Translations under genes and position numbers: made by a program
In this document: positions 8,048 to 17,974 of the stretch, in pieces
Layout: every line of letters begins with the position of its first letter
Position numbering within the stretch: the stretch's first letter is position 1
Assembly: GCA_022340315.1 (NCBI GenBank)
Contig: JAJDOD010000128.1
Coordinates: forward strand, 1 to 44,498
Reading direction: 5' to 3'
From: Silicimonas sp.
GTDB taxonomy: Bacteria > Pseudomonadota > Alphaproteobacteria > Rhodobacterales > Rhodobacteraceae
Length of the DNA: 44,498 bases
Notes under the pieces: generated by a model
The model's database searches: none
What the model was told of the DNA's origin: nothing
What the model saw: only the letters and a program-made list of their open reading frames with translations

Positions 8048-9225
8048 GTGTATTCCGGGCGCACCAGGCCGGTGAGATGCGCGATGTTCTTGAAGCCGAT
8101 CCTGATATGGGCGAGCGGGCGCGAGCGCACAAGCTTCTTGTTCATGTAGGCCTCGAAGGTGAGGCGCTGCACGTCGACGTCGTGGCAGAGCGAGACGAAG
8201 CGTTCGCGGCGTTCGTCGGACTTGTAATAGGCGTCCTGCATCGAGCGGAGGACGCGGAAGACCATCTTGTGCTCGCCCATGAAGAGCTTGCGGGCGAGTT
8301 TCAGGTCGGAGACGCGGCCCGAGGCAAGGCAGGCGGCGGCGGCGGTGGCGGCGACGCGCCCGCCCATCATGGCGTAGTAGATGCCCTCGCCCGAGGAGGG
8401 GGCGACCACGCCGGCGGCATCACCAGCGAGCACGAGGTCCTTGCCGTTGTCCCAGCGGTCCATCGGGCGGAGCGGGATCGGCGCGCCTTCCTTGCGTAAG
8501 GTTTCGCAGTTTTCGAGGCCCGAGGCGCGGCGTAGGGCGGCGGTGGCGTCCTTCAGCGAAACGTCCGGGTTCTCGGTTCCCATGCCGACGCTTGTTGTGG
8601 AGCCGTGCGGGAAGACCCAGCCGTAGAAGTCGGGCGAGATCGCGCCGTCATAGACCACGTCGCAGCGCATCGGGTCGTAGACGTCGTTCTTCGGCGGGGC
8701 CGCGATGATCTCGTGATAGGCGAAGACCAGGGGCACCTTGTCGGCGTCCTTCACCTCGCCAAGCGCGACGCGGGACTTGGCGCCGTCCGCGCCGATGATG
8801 AGCCTGGTCGAGAGCGCCTTTTCCTCGCCCGTGGCCTTCTCGCGGAAGATCACGCGGGTGTCGCCATCGCGCTCGATCCTGAGGAAGGTGCCTTCGTGGT
8901 AATCGGCCCCGGCCTTCACGGCGCGGTCGCGCAGGAAGGGGTCGAAATCCTTGCGGTCGACCATGCCGACGAAGCCGTTCTCGATCGGGATGTCCACCTT
9001 GCGGCCGGTGGGCGAGATCATACGGGCGGTGTTCACCTTGGTCAGAAGCTGGTCTTCGCCGATGTCGAAGTCCTGCATCAGGCGGGGTGGGATCGCGCCT
9101 CCGCAGGGTTTGATCCGGCCTGCACGGTCGATCATCGCCACGCGCACGCCGCTTCTGGCGAGGTCTTCGGCGGCAGTTGCCCCGGCGGGGCCGCCACCGA
9201 CCACTATGACGTCATAATCCATCAT
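8044..9225 (-). CDS. bchP: Geranylgeranyl reductase
   Basis: This 393-residue flavoprotein begins with the dinucleotide-binding motif VVGGGPAGATAAEDLARSG. It has PCGGAIPPR near residue 40 and a second FAD motif LAGDAAGVVAPSSGEGIYYA near residue 265. BchP reduces the geranylgeranyl tail of bacteriochlorophyll a stepwise to phytyl. The start could be either of two adjacent Met codons (9225 or 9222). The upstream MFS gene ends on the preceding base, and idi overlaps the 3' end by 4 bases. Confidence 0.96.
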   Translation of the reverse strand: MMDYDVIVVGGGPAGATAAEDLARSGVRVAMIDRAGRIKPCGGAIPPRLMQDFDIGEDQLLTKVNTARMISPTGRKVDIPIENGFVGMVDRKDFDPFLRDRAVKAGADYHEGTFLRIERDGDTRVIFREKATGEEKALSTRLIIGADGAKSRVALGEVKDADKVPLVFAYHEIIAAPPKNDVYDPMRCDVVYDGAISPDFYGWVFPHGSTTSVGMGTENPDVSLKDATAALRRASGLENCETLRKEGAPIPLRPMDRWDNGKDLVLAGDAAGVVAPSSGEGIYYAMMGGRVAATAAAACLASGRVSDLKLARKLFMGEHKMVFRVLRSMQDAYYKSDERRERFVSLCHDVDVQRLTFEAYMNKKLVRSRPLAHIRIGFKNIAHLTGLVRPEYT

Positions 9226-10470
9226 TCACTCCCCCGGTTGCATCATCGGTGCGGGTTTAAGGAGCCGGAGCGCGACCAGCGCGGCGGCAAGGAAAAGAAC
9301 GGCCTCGAGCCCGAAGACGAGGCCATAGGCGGCGCTGTCGGAGAAGGCGAGGCGGGCAAGGTCGAGCGTTCCGGTAGCCACCAGCCCGGCGAGACCGGCG
9401 GCGATGGCCTGGGCCGCGCCGAAGACACCCATGCGGGTGCCGGTGGAGCCGGCGCGCTCGGCGGCCAACCGCATCATCGAGCCTATGGCGCCGACGACGA
9501 AGAGGCCGTTGCCGAAGCCGAGGATGACGGTGAAGGGCACGAGCGCCGCGCCTGCTCCGAGGCCCATGAGGCCGAGCGCCGAGATCACGCAGCCCAGCAC
9601 TGCCCAGCCGCGCAGAGACCCGAGGCGGAACGTCGAGAGCGCGCCCGCGGCGATCATGCCTGCGAGTGCCGCGCCATCTTTGCCGCCGGAGAGCCTGGTC
9701 GAGGCATCGGGTGTCAGGCCGTGGATGTGCCCGGCAAAGGGTTCGAGTACCAGTTCGCTGAGGTAGAAGGCGAAGATCGACAGGAACACGAAGCCTGTGA
9801 AGGCGCGCGCCGCCGGATCGGCCCAGGTGGCACGGAGAGCGGGGCCCAGCGAGGGTTCGTCGGGTTGCGGCACGCTGCCGAGGCGGCGCTCGATGCCCCA
9901 GGTGCCAAGCATCGCGATGACGAGCGCGATTGCGGCAACCACGGGGACGACCAGCATCAGGCGGTCGGGCGAGTAGGGTTTCAGCGCGATGCCGGTGCCG
10001 ATCGAGGCGATGATGGCGCCGGCGATCAGCGTCAGCCAGGCGATGGTCGCGGCGGCGCCCTTGCGGCTGTCGGGGGCGGCGGTGGCGAGGAGGGCGAGGA
10101 AGCTGGTGCCCGCCGCGCCGATTCCGAAGCCGATGGCCATGTAGGCGAGCGTCCAGACGGCGATGGCGACGCCGGTGGACGGCGCAAAGGCGATGGCCCA
10201 GGCGGTTGCGACCAGGCCGAGGCCGACGCAGGCGATGCCTCCGTGGATGAATGGTGTGCGCCCGCCCATTGCGTCGGACCGGTGCCCCCAGACAGGTCGG
10301 GTGATCTGGACGGCGTAGTGAAGGGCCACGAGAAGGCCCGGCAAGAGCGCGGGAAGCGCAAGCTCGACGGTCATCAGGCGGTTGAAGAGATTGACGGGAA
10401 GTGCGGCGAGCCCGCCTATTGCGGCGTTGACGAGGCAGAGCCTCAGGATGCCGCCCCAGCCCAGTGTCAT
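9226..10470 (-). CDS. BCD-family MFS protein linked to bchG/bchP
   Basis: This 414-residue protein has about twelve membrane helices and belongs to the bacteriochlorophyll delivery (BCD)/PucC-like branch of the major facilitator superfamily. It corresponds by position to Rhodobacter ORF428. The start is ATG 10470, which overlaps the bchG stop (ATGA); the longer ORF-track start at 10695 lies inside bchG. VNLFNRLMTVEL followed by ALPALLPGLLVALHYAVQ resembles the start of the family, as seen also in LhaA within this window. A role in pigment handling between synthase and reductase is inferred from operon position and is not proven. Confidence 0.88.
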   Translation of the reverse strand: MTLGWGGILRLCLVNAAIGGLAALPVNLFNRLMTVELALPALLPGLLVALHYAVQITRPVWGHRSDAMGGRTPFIHGGIACVGLGLVATAWAIAFAPSTGVAIAVWTLAYMAIGFGIGAAGTSFLALLATAAPDSRKGAAATIAWLTLIAGAIIASIGTGIALKPYSPDRLMLVVPVVAAIALVIAMLGTWGIERRLGSVPQPDEPSLGPALRATWADPAARAFTGFVFLSIFAFYLSELVLEPFAGHIHGLTPDASTRLSGGKDGAALAGMIAAGALSTFRLGSLRGWAVLGCVISALGLMGLGAGAALVPFTVILGFGNGLFVVGAIGSMMRLAAERAGSTGTRMGVFGAAQAIAAGLAGLVATGTLDLARLAFSDSAAYGLVFGLEAVLFLAAALVALRLLKPAPMMQPGE

Positions 10471-11366
10471 GACAGGCCGCGGATGGCGAAAGCGGCGATC
10501 ATCATGCCGCTGATGTAAAGGAGAACGCCGGTGCCGTTGTACCAGGGCGCGCGGGCCTTGGGGTCTTTCAGCATTACGCGCATGGCCATGCCCTGGCCGA
10601 TGAGGACAGCCGTGACGCCAAGTGCATGAAGGGGTTTGCCCCAGGTCAAGAGGAGCGCGATGACGGCCACTTGAGGCACTGCCATGACCCAGCATGCCAT
10701 GCGGGCGGCGCGTTCGGGGCCGAGGGTGACGGGGAGCGAGTTGACGCCGGTCTGGCGGTCGCCCTCAAGCGCCTTGAAGTCGTTCAGCGTCATGATGCCG
10801 TGCGCCCCGATGCCGTAAAGCAGGGCGATGACAACCACCTGCCATGCAGGCGCGCCGGCCGAGAGAACGGCGGCGCCGGTGAACCAGGGGAGGCTTTCGT
10901 AGCTGAGGCCGACGAGACCCGGGCCGAGGATGCCGGATTTCTTGAGGCGGACCGGCTCGGCGGAATAGGCCCAGGCGGCGAGGACGCCGAGGACGGTCGC
11001 GCCGAACCCCCAGGGGCCAAGCTGCCAGCCGATGGCCAGCGACAGGATCGACATGGCCAGGGCAATCCAAAGACCCCAGCGGCCGGGGATGCGGCCCGAC
11101 GGGATCGGGCGGTTCGGTTCATTGATGGCGTCCACATGCCGGTCGCACCAGTCGTTGGCCGCCTGGCTCATGCCGCAGACGACGGGTCCGGCGAGGATTA
11201 CGCCCAGCAAAACAAGGCTCCATTGACCCTGGGGCGCGGTTCCTGCCGAGACGCAGCCGCAGAGATAGGCCCACATCGGAGGGAACCATGTGACCGGCTT
11301 GATGAGCGTCAGCATGGCACCCGGATCGGGCAGGTTTCGCGCTTGTAATTCCGTTGAGACGGGCAT
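10467..11366 (-). CDS. bchG: Bacteriochlorophyll a synthase (tail-attaching prenyltransferase)
   Basis: This 299-residue UbiA-family membrane protein esterifies bacteriochlorophyllide a with geranylgeranyl diphosphate. The Asp-rich substrate motif NDWCDRHVDAINEPNRPIPS is clear near residue 90, with a second Asp-rich motif, TLNDFKALEGDRQTG, near 195. KPVTWFPPMWAYLCG is a typical BchG N-terminal segment. The annotated ATG at 11366 lies only 1 base from a PpsR operator, so a start at the internal ATG 11315 (MLTLIKPVTW) is also possible. It is first in the bchG-MFS-bchP-idi operon. Confidence 0.95.
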   Translation of the reverse strand: MPVSTELQARNLPDPGAMLTLIKPVTWFPPMWAYLCGCVSAGTAPQGQWSLVLLGVILAGPVVCGMSQAANDWCDRHVDAINEPNRPIPSGRIPGRWGLWIALAMSILSLAIGWQLGPWGFGATVLGVLAAWAYSAEPVRLKKSGILGPGLVGLSYESLPWFTGAAVLSAGAPAWQVVVIALLYGIGAHGIMTLNDFKALEGDRQTGVNSLPVTLGPERAARMACWVMAVPQVAVIALLLTWGKPLHALGVTAVLIGQGMAMRVMLKDPKARAPWYNGTGVLLYISGMMIAAFAIRGLS

Positions 11367-11367
11367 G

Positions 11368-11385
11368 TGTCAACTTTACATGACA
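11368..11385 (-). promoter_or_regulatory. PpsR/CrtJ operator at bchG
   Basis: TGTCAACTTTACATGACA is an exact TGT-N12-ACA palindrome, the established PpsR (CrtJ) recognition sequence. On the minus strand it ends in TTGACA, a sigma-70 type -35 hexamer pointing at bchG. It lies immediately upstream of the annotated bchG start. It should repress the bchG-MFS-bchP-idi operon under aerobic or high-light conditions, with repressor encoded by the nearby ppsR. Confidence 0.82.
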
Positions 11386-11440
11386 TACCGAGTCGCGCAA
11401 GGAAAACGACAGGTTTTCGCAAGGTTCGGCGGTATGTAAG

Positions 11441-11520
11441 TGCATGGGATCATGCCGCGGTTAACGCGCTGAAATGCGAGATAATTCCAAATGACGCCAC
11501 GTCGGTATCGCGTCGCTGCC
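11441..11520 (+). repeat. Two-part motif and degenerate 11-bp repeats, copy 1
   Basis: This stretch holds GTGCATGG, then ATGCCGCGGTTAAC (11452-11465), then ACGTCGGTATC (11499-11509) followed by the related GCGTCGCTGCC. All these pieces recur in a different order in the gap between the two permease genes at 43534-43608. It lies upstream of the DUF3592-like gene and may be its control region or a mobile intergenic element. The rest of the 11386-11636 gap shows nothing else I can name. Confidence 0.5.
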
Positions 11521-11636
11521 GGTTCCGTCACGGAGGAACGGAAACCCGGATCCTGGTGGCGGCCTTGGCGGAAGTCCCCACTTTTCGATTGTGCGCCAAG
11601 CCCGGTGTCTGCATCATCGCAGGCGGGAGGCCTGAT

Positions 11637-12116
11637 ATGCCGAAATCGGGAGTTCGAGTCGCCGGTTTCCTTGTTCGCTGGATCAGTCTTGCTGGACTGG
11701 CCTTTGCCGTTTTCACGTTCATCAACAATGCCCAGTTCTGGCTTAGGTCAGCATCCAGTATGGGGACGGTCATCGGCGAAGCCTCGTCGATGTCCACCAG
11801 CATACGAGGCGGAAGGACAATCGGAACCAGCGTATCTTTTGCCCCGAAGGTCAGCTTTCAGACGGCGACGGGTGAAACTGTGTCGTTCCTGTCGGATGTC
11901 GGCTATGGAGAGTTGCTCAAGTACAAGCGCGGGGAAGAGATCCCGGTGCTCTATCTGCCGGGCGATCCGGAAACCGCGAAGGTGAATTCCTTCTTCCAGA
12001 TGTTCGTGCTGCCGGTGATCCTATTTGGGTTCTGTGCCGTTTTCTGGGGGATCGGAATCGTAATGCGTGCGATGACGGAGGATACGCCGAAGGAGCGCCG
12101 AAAAAGCCGTCCCTGA
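11637..12116 (+). CDS. DUF3592-like membrane protein
   Basis: This 159-residue protein starts at ATG 11637, chosen because GGGAGG lies 6 bases upstream; the ORF-track start at 11367 would run through the bchG promoter region. The layout is a basic N-terminus, a membrane helix (about residues 7-28), an extracytoplasmic beta-rich middle, then VLYLPGDPETAKVNSF and a second helix. This layout and the VLYxPxxPxxA motif fit DUF3592, a family of unknown function. It has no evident link to photosynthesis. It sits between bchG and ppsR, where Rhodobacter species carry bchE and bchJ. Confidence 0.75.
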   Translation: MPKSGVRVAGFLVRWISLAGLAFAVFTFINNAQFWLRSASSMGTVIGEASSMSTSIRGGRTIGTSVSFAPKVSFQTATGETVSFLSDVGYGELLKYKRGEEIPVLYLPGDPETAKVNSFFQMFVLPVILFGFCAVFWGIGIVMRAMTEDTPKERRKSRP

Positions 12117-12154
12117 AGTCATCGTGGGGTCCGGCAATAGCCGCGGTGGCTTGC

Positions 12155-13579
12155 CTAGTCGGCGTCCTCGCGTTTGAGAAGCCCGTACTTGCGGAGCTTG
12201 ACGTAGAGGCTCTGGCGCGAGAGGCCCAGCATCTCGGCGGCAGCGGCGCGGTTGTTGCGTGTCAGTTCAACGGCGGTTTCGATGCACATGCGCTCGATCA
12301 CCTCGTTGGTTTCGGCCACGATTTCCTTCAGTGGCGCCGAACCGACGAGTTCAACGACATTGTGGCTGGAGTTGTCTGCGACGCCACTGCCCTTTGCCGT
12401 GCTGCGGATGGTTTCGGCCCGGCTGGCGTCGCGCACGATGAAACCGACCGTCGGGCGGTCGCGATCGTTGATGTAGACAACCGAGATCTCGACCGAGGCG
12501 CGCGCGCCAAACTCGTTCGCAAGCTTCGTCGCGTAGACCCGCATGTGACCCGAGCGGATCGCGTTCTCGAGCATCACGCTGAGGTCGATCTGCCCGCGTT
12601 GCAGAAACTCGGAAAGGGAATGCGACTTTACATCCGACAGGCTGGGGACATCGGCGATCTCGAGAAACGCCTCGTTCACGTCCTGGACGACGCCGCGTGT
12701 ATCGGTCAGCACGATGGCATCCGTGCTCTTCTGGAACAACCCGCCGAGAGAATCGAGTAAACGCTCGTCGCCCTTGGAATAGGCACTTTCCGACTGCATA
12801 CGACAGATGATCAGGCGCTCGCCAGCAGCACGGAATACGGTCGGGGTCAGCAACACCTCGCGCCGGGTGCGCGCTGTCTGGGCCTCGATCTCGTTCTCGA
12901 AATCCGACGCGGCGAGCGAGACGAGTTTTTCGACGAACTCTCCGCGTCTGCGATGGGTGAATTCCTGCGCCAGAGGTGCGCCGATCAACTCGTCACGCTC
13001 GGCCCCGAGAAGCCTGGCGGCGGCGGCATTTACGTCACGGATGCGCCCATCGGAGGCGGAAGCGAAAACGAAGGCGTCGCTTGTCGCGGCCATGAGCATA
13101 CGGTAGCGCGCATCGTATTCGCGTCGCTCCTCGTAGCCACGTTCCAGCGCGAACTGCGCCTGGATGAGCTGTTCCTGTGTCTCGGCCACAAGCCGCAGAT
13201 CATGCCCGAGCATCAGAACGGACGCGTCAGGGCCGACAGTGTGGAAAGAATAGCGGACGGGGTATTGCCACTCGGTATGGTCGGTGTGGTTCAATTCGAC
13301 CGGCCGGGTGATCTGTTTCATCTTGCTGACGTTCTTCAGCGCGGTTTCGAACTTCGAGATGCTTTCCCGAGTGAGGAAATCTTGCATCGGGCGACCGGCC
13401 CAGTGGCTGATGCGTGCATGTTCCTGTGTCTCGTCATCAACGAGAATGGACCGCACCACGCCTTCGGACGACACAACGAAGGCTAGGTCGCATGCGGCGG
13501 CCAGAATCCCCGTCAGGTATTCCGGTTCGATGACCGGCATCGGGCCCTTCGCCCAATTGGCGGCGCGACCGACGGTCAT
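12155..13579 (-). CDS. ppsR: Transcriptional repressor PpsR (CrtJ)
   Basis: This 474-residue repressor of photosynthesis genes responds to oxygen and light. It has PAS-type segments (roughly residues 20-130, 160-265 and 280-390) and a C-terminal Fis-type helix-turn-helix (about 430-470, ELTRNNRAAAAEMLGLSRQS). Cys259 (IICRMQ) and Cys432 (RMCIE, at the HTH) correspond to the two redox-active cysteines of Rhodobacter PpsR; Cys30 is a third. The start overlaps the ppaA stop by 4 bases (ATGA), so repressor and antirepressor are made together. Predicted operators in this window include one ahead of this operon, implying autoregulation. Confidence 0.95.
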   Translation of the reverse strand: MTVGRAANWAKGPMPVIEPEYLTGILAAACDLAFVVSSEGVVRSILVDDETQEHARISHWAGRPMQDFLTRESISKFETALKNVSKMKQITRPVELNHTDHTEWQYPVRYSFHTVGPDASVLMLGHDLRLVAETQEQLIQAQFALERGYEERREYDARYRMLMAATSDAFVFASASDGRIRDVNAAAARLLGAERDELIGAPLAQEFTHRRRGEFVEKLVSLAASDFENEIEAQTARTRREVLLTPTVFRAAGERLIICRMQSESAYSKGDERLLDSLGGLFQKSTDAIVLTDTRGVVQDVNEAFLEIADVPSLSDVKSHSLSEFLQRGQIDLSVMLENAIRSGHMRVYATKLANEFGARASVEISVVYINDRDRPTVGFIVRDASRAETIRSTAKGSGVADNSSHNVVELVGSAPLKEIVAETNEVIERMCIETAVELTRNNRAAAAEMLGLSRQSLYVKLRKYGLLKREDAD

Positions 13580-14370
13580 TCCGCCACCCGCCGGTCAAGA
13601 TCGTCGCCCGCAATTGCGTCCAAGGCTTCGTCTATGTCGTTGGTCGTCAAGTCTGCGCCTGTCGAGGGTCTTTTTCTTTTGTCTTCAGCAATCGCCGACC
13701 CGCCGAGAACGATTAGTGTGCCAAGCCTTGCCTTGCGAACTTCTCTAATAGCTCGGGCGGCGGATTCAAGCGCCTGCCATGTCGAAACCGAGATGAGTAC
13801 GGCGTCGTAGCGATCCCTGGAAATTCGGTCACACAGAGAACGGTCCGTGGCATTTGAAAGCAACTGAACAGAGTGACCGCGGCGGCGAAGCTGGTCGGAC
13901 AGCACTGCCGGTCCGATGATATGATCTTCGCGGTCCATCGTCACCAGAAGGAGAGACCGCGCGGCACTTCCTGGATGCAGATTGTCCCACTCGCGGCCCA
14001 TCGCCTTGCAAAGATCGAAAAGCCTTGCGCCTGCGACACTCACCTTGGCGAAGGTGAGGCGGTCGTTCACCCAATCGTCACCGATCATGCGGGCAACAGC
14101 GGGGATACAGTGATCAACGATGTCGGTGTGCGATATCCTGAGCGCCGTGAGGTCTTCGCTGAGCCGGCTGGGGTCGAAGCCCTTGGGATCGAGAATCGCC
14201 GCATTCAGTATACTGGCGCCGAAGTTGATCCTGCGGTGGCGCCGCTGGTGTGGTGTCGCGTTGATCTTGAGAATTACCGAGTGGGCAAGTCCATCGACCA
14301 GCGATCCACTTCCCGACAGAAGCGTGCGGTTGCCATGTATTGCCGCCATCAGCACCACCATTGAGGCCAC
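13576..14370 (-). CDS. ppaA: Cobalamin-binding photoreceptor/antirepressor PpaA (AerR)
   Basis: This 264-residue protein has a C-terminal B12-binding domain; the motif TMDREDHIIGPAVLSDQLRR carries His150, which matches the cobalamin-ligating His of AerR. An upstream helical region (about residues 65-130) fits the MerR-associated B12-binding fold. AerR/PpaA modulates PpsR/CrtJ in a light- and cobalamin-dependent way. The start is uncertain: GTG 14370, ATG 14361 and ATG 14349 are all in frame and none has a strong ribosome site. In R. capsulatus long and short AerR isoforms from different starts have opposite effects, so multiple starts could matter here. Confidence 0.92.
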   Translation of the reverse strand: MASMVVLMAAIHGNRTLLSGSGSLVDGLAHSVILKINATPHQRRHRRINFGASILNAAILDPKGFDPSRLSEDLTALRISHTDIVDHCIPAVARMIGDDWVNDRLTFAKVSVAGARLFDLCKAMGREWDNLHPGSAARSLLLVTMDREDHIIGPAVLSDQLRRRGHSVQLLSNATDRSLCDRISRDRYDAVLISVSTWQALESAARAIREVRKARLGTLIVLGGSAIAEDKRKRPSTGADLTTNDIDEALDAIAGDDLDRRVAE

Positions 14371-14375
14371 GCGCG

Positions 14376-14394
14376 TGACAGGTACATCCTGTCA
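14376..14394 (-). promoter_or_regulatory. Perfect dyad in the ppaA leader
   Basis: TGACAGGTACATCCTGTCA is a perfect 7-bp inverted repeat with a 5-base centre. It ends 5 bases before the annotated GTG start of ppaA and would lie in the mRNA leader. It could be an operator or an RNA hairpin limiting access to the first start codon. Its half-sites resemble TGACA but the TGT/ACA polarity is opposite to that of a PpsR operator. Confidence 0.45.
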
Positions 14395-14439
14395 ACGATC
14401 TTCCGTGTCCGGCCTCAGTGTCAGTCATGCCAGAGAGAT

Positions 14440-14457
14440 TGTCAAAGAGATTAGACA
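14440..14457 (-). promoter_or_regulatory. PpsR/CrtJ operator, ppaA side
   Basis: TGTCAAAGAGATTAGACA is an exact TGT-N12-ACA site. On the minus strand it ends in TTGACA, about 70 bases upstream of the ppaA start, so it overlaps the probable -35 element of the ppaA-ppsR operon and would mediate autoregulation. No good -10 hexamer is visible at 17-base spacing (GACACT). Confidence 0.75.
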
Positions 14458-14575
14458 GTGGGCCTGCCTCGCAGCCTGTCCAAGTTCTGCGTGGATGCTG
14501 AATAGCCAAGTATTTCTAAAGATTTAGCGAAAGACTAGTTCCGCTTCCGCGCCCGCCAAGTGTCAACCTCCTTTC

Positions 14576-14593
14576 TGTAAGTTTAGATTGACA
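14576..14593 (+). promoter_or_regulatory. PpsR/CrtJ operator at the bchF promoter
   Basis: TGTAAGTTTAGATTGACA is an exact TGT-N12-ACA site whose last six bases form the -35 hexamer TTGACA of the bchF promoter. PpsR bound here would directly block RNA polymerase on the bchFNBHLM-lhaA-puh superoperon. It lies 136 bp centre to centre from the ppaA-side operator, close to 13 helical turns. Confidence 0.85.
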
Positions 14594-14616
14594 CTTTTCG
14601 GAATTCACCCTTACGC
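14588..14616 (+). promoter_or_regulatory. Sigma-70-type promoter of the bchF superoperon
   Basis: TTGACA (14588-14593), a 17-base spacer and TTACGC (14611-14616) form a plausible housekeeping promoter, with transcription starting near 14623, about 23 bases before the bchF ATG. The -35 is perfect and the -10 poor, as is usual for repressed photosynthesis promoters. The operator overlap makes it a PpsR target. Confidence 0.6.
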
Positions 14617-14626
14617 TTGAACTTGA

Positions 14627-17955
<3,329 letters not shown>

Positions 17956-17974
17956 GACCGGCATAACCGGCCCG

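Noticed and set aside
8605-10518. Plus-strand ORF of 637 residues across bchP and the MFS gene
   Set aside because: It spans two convincing minus-strand genes and is compositionally biased (Gly, Ala, Asp, Arg).
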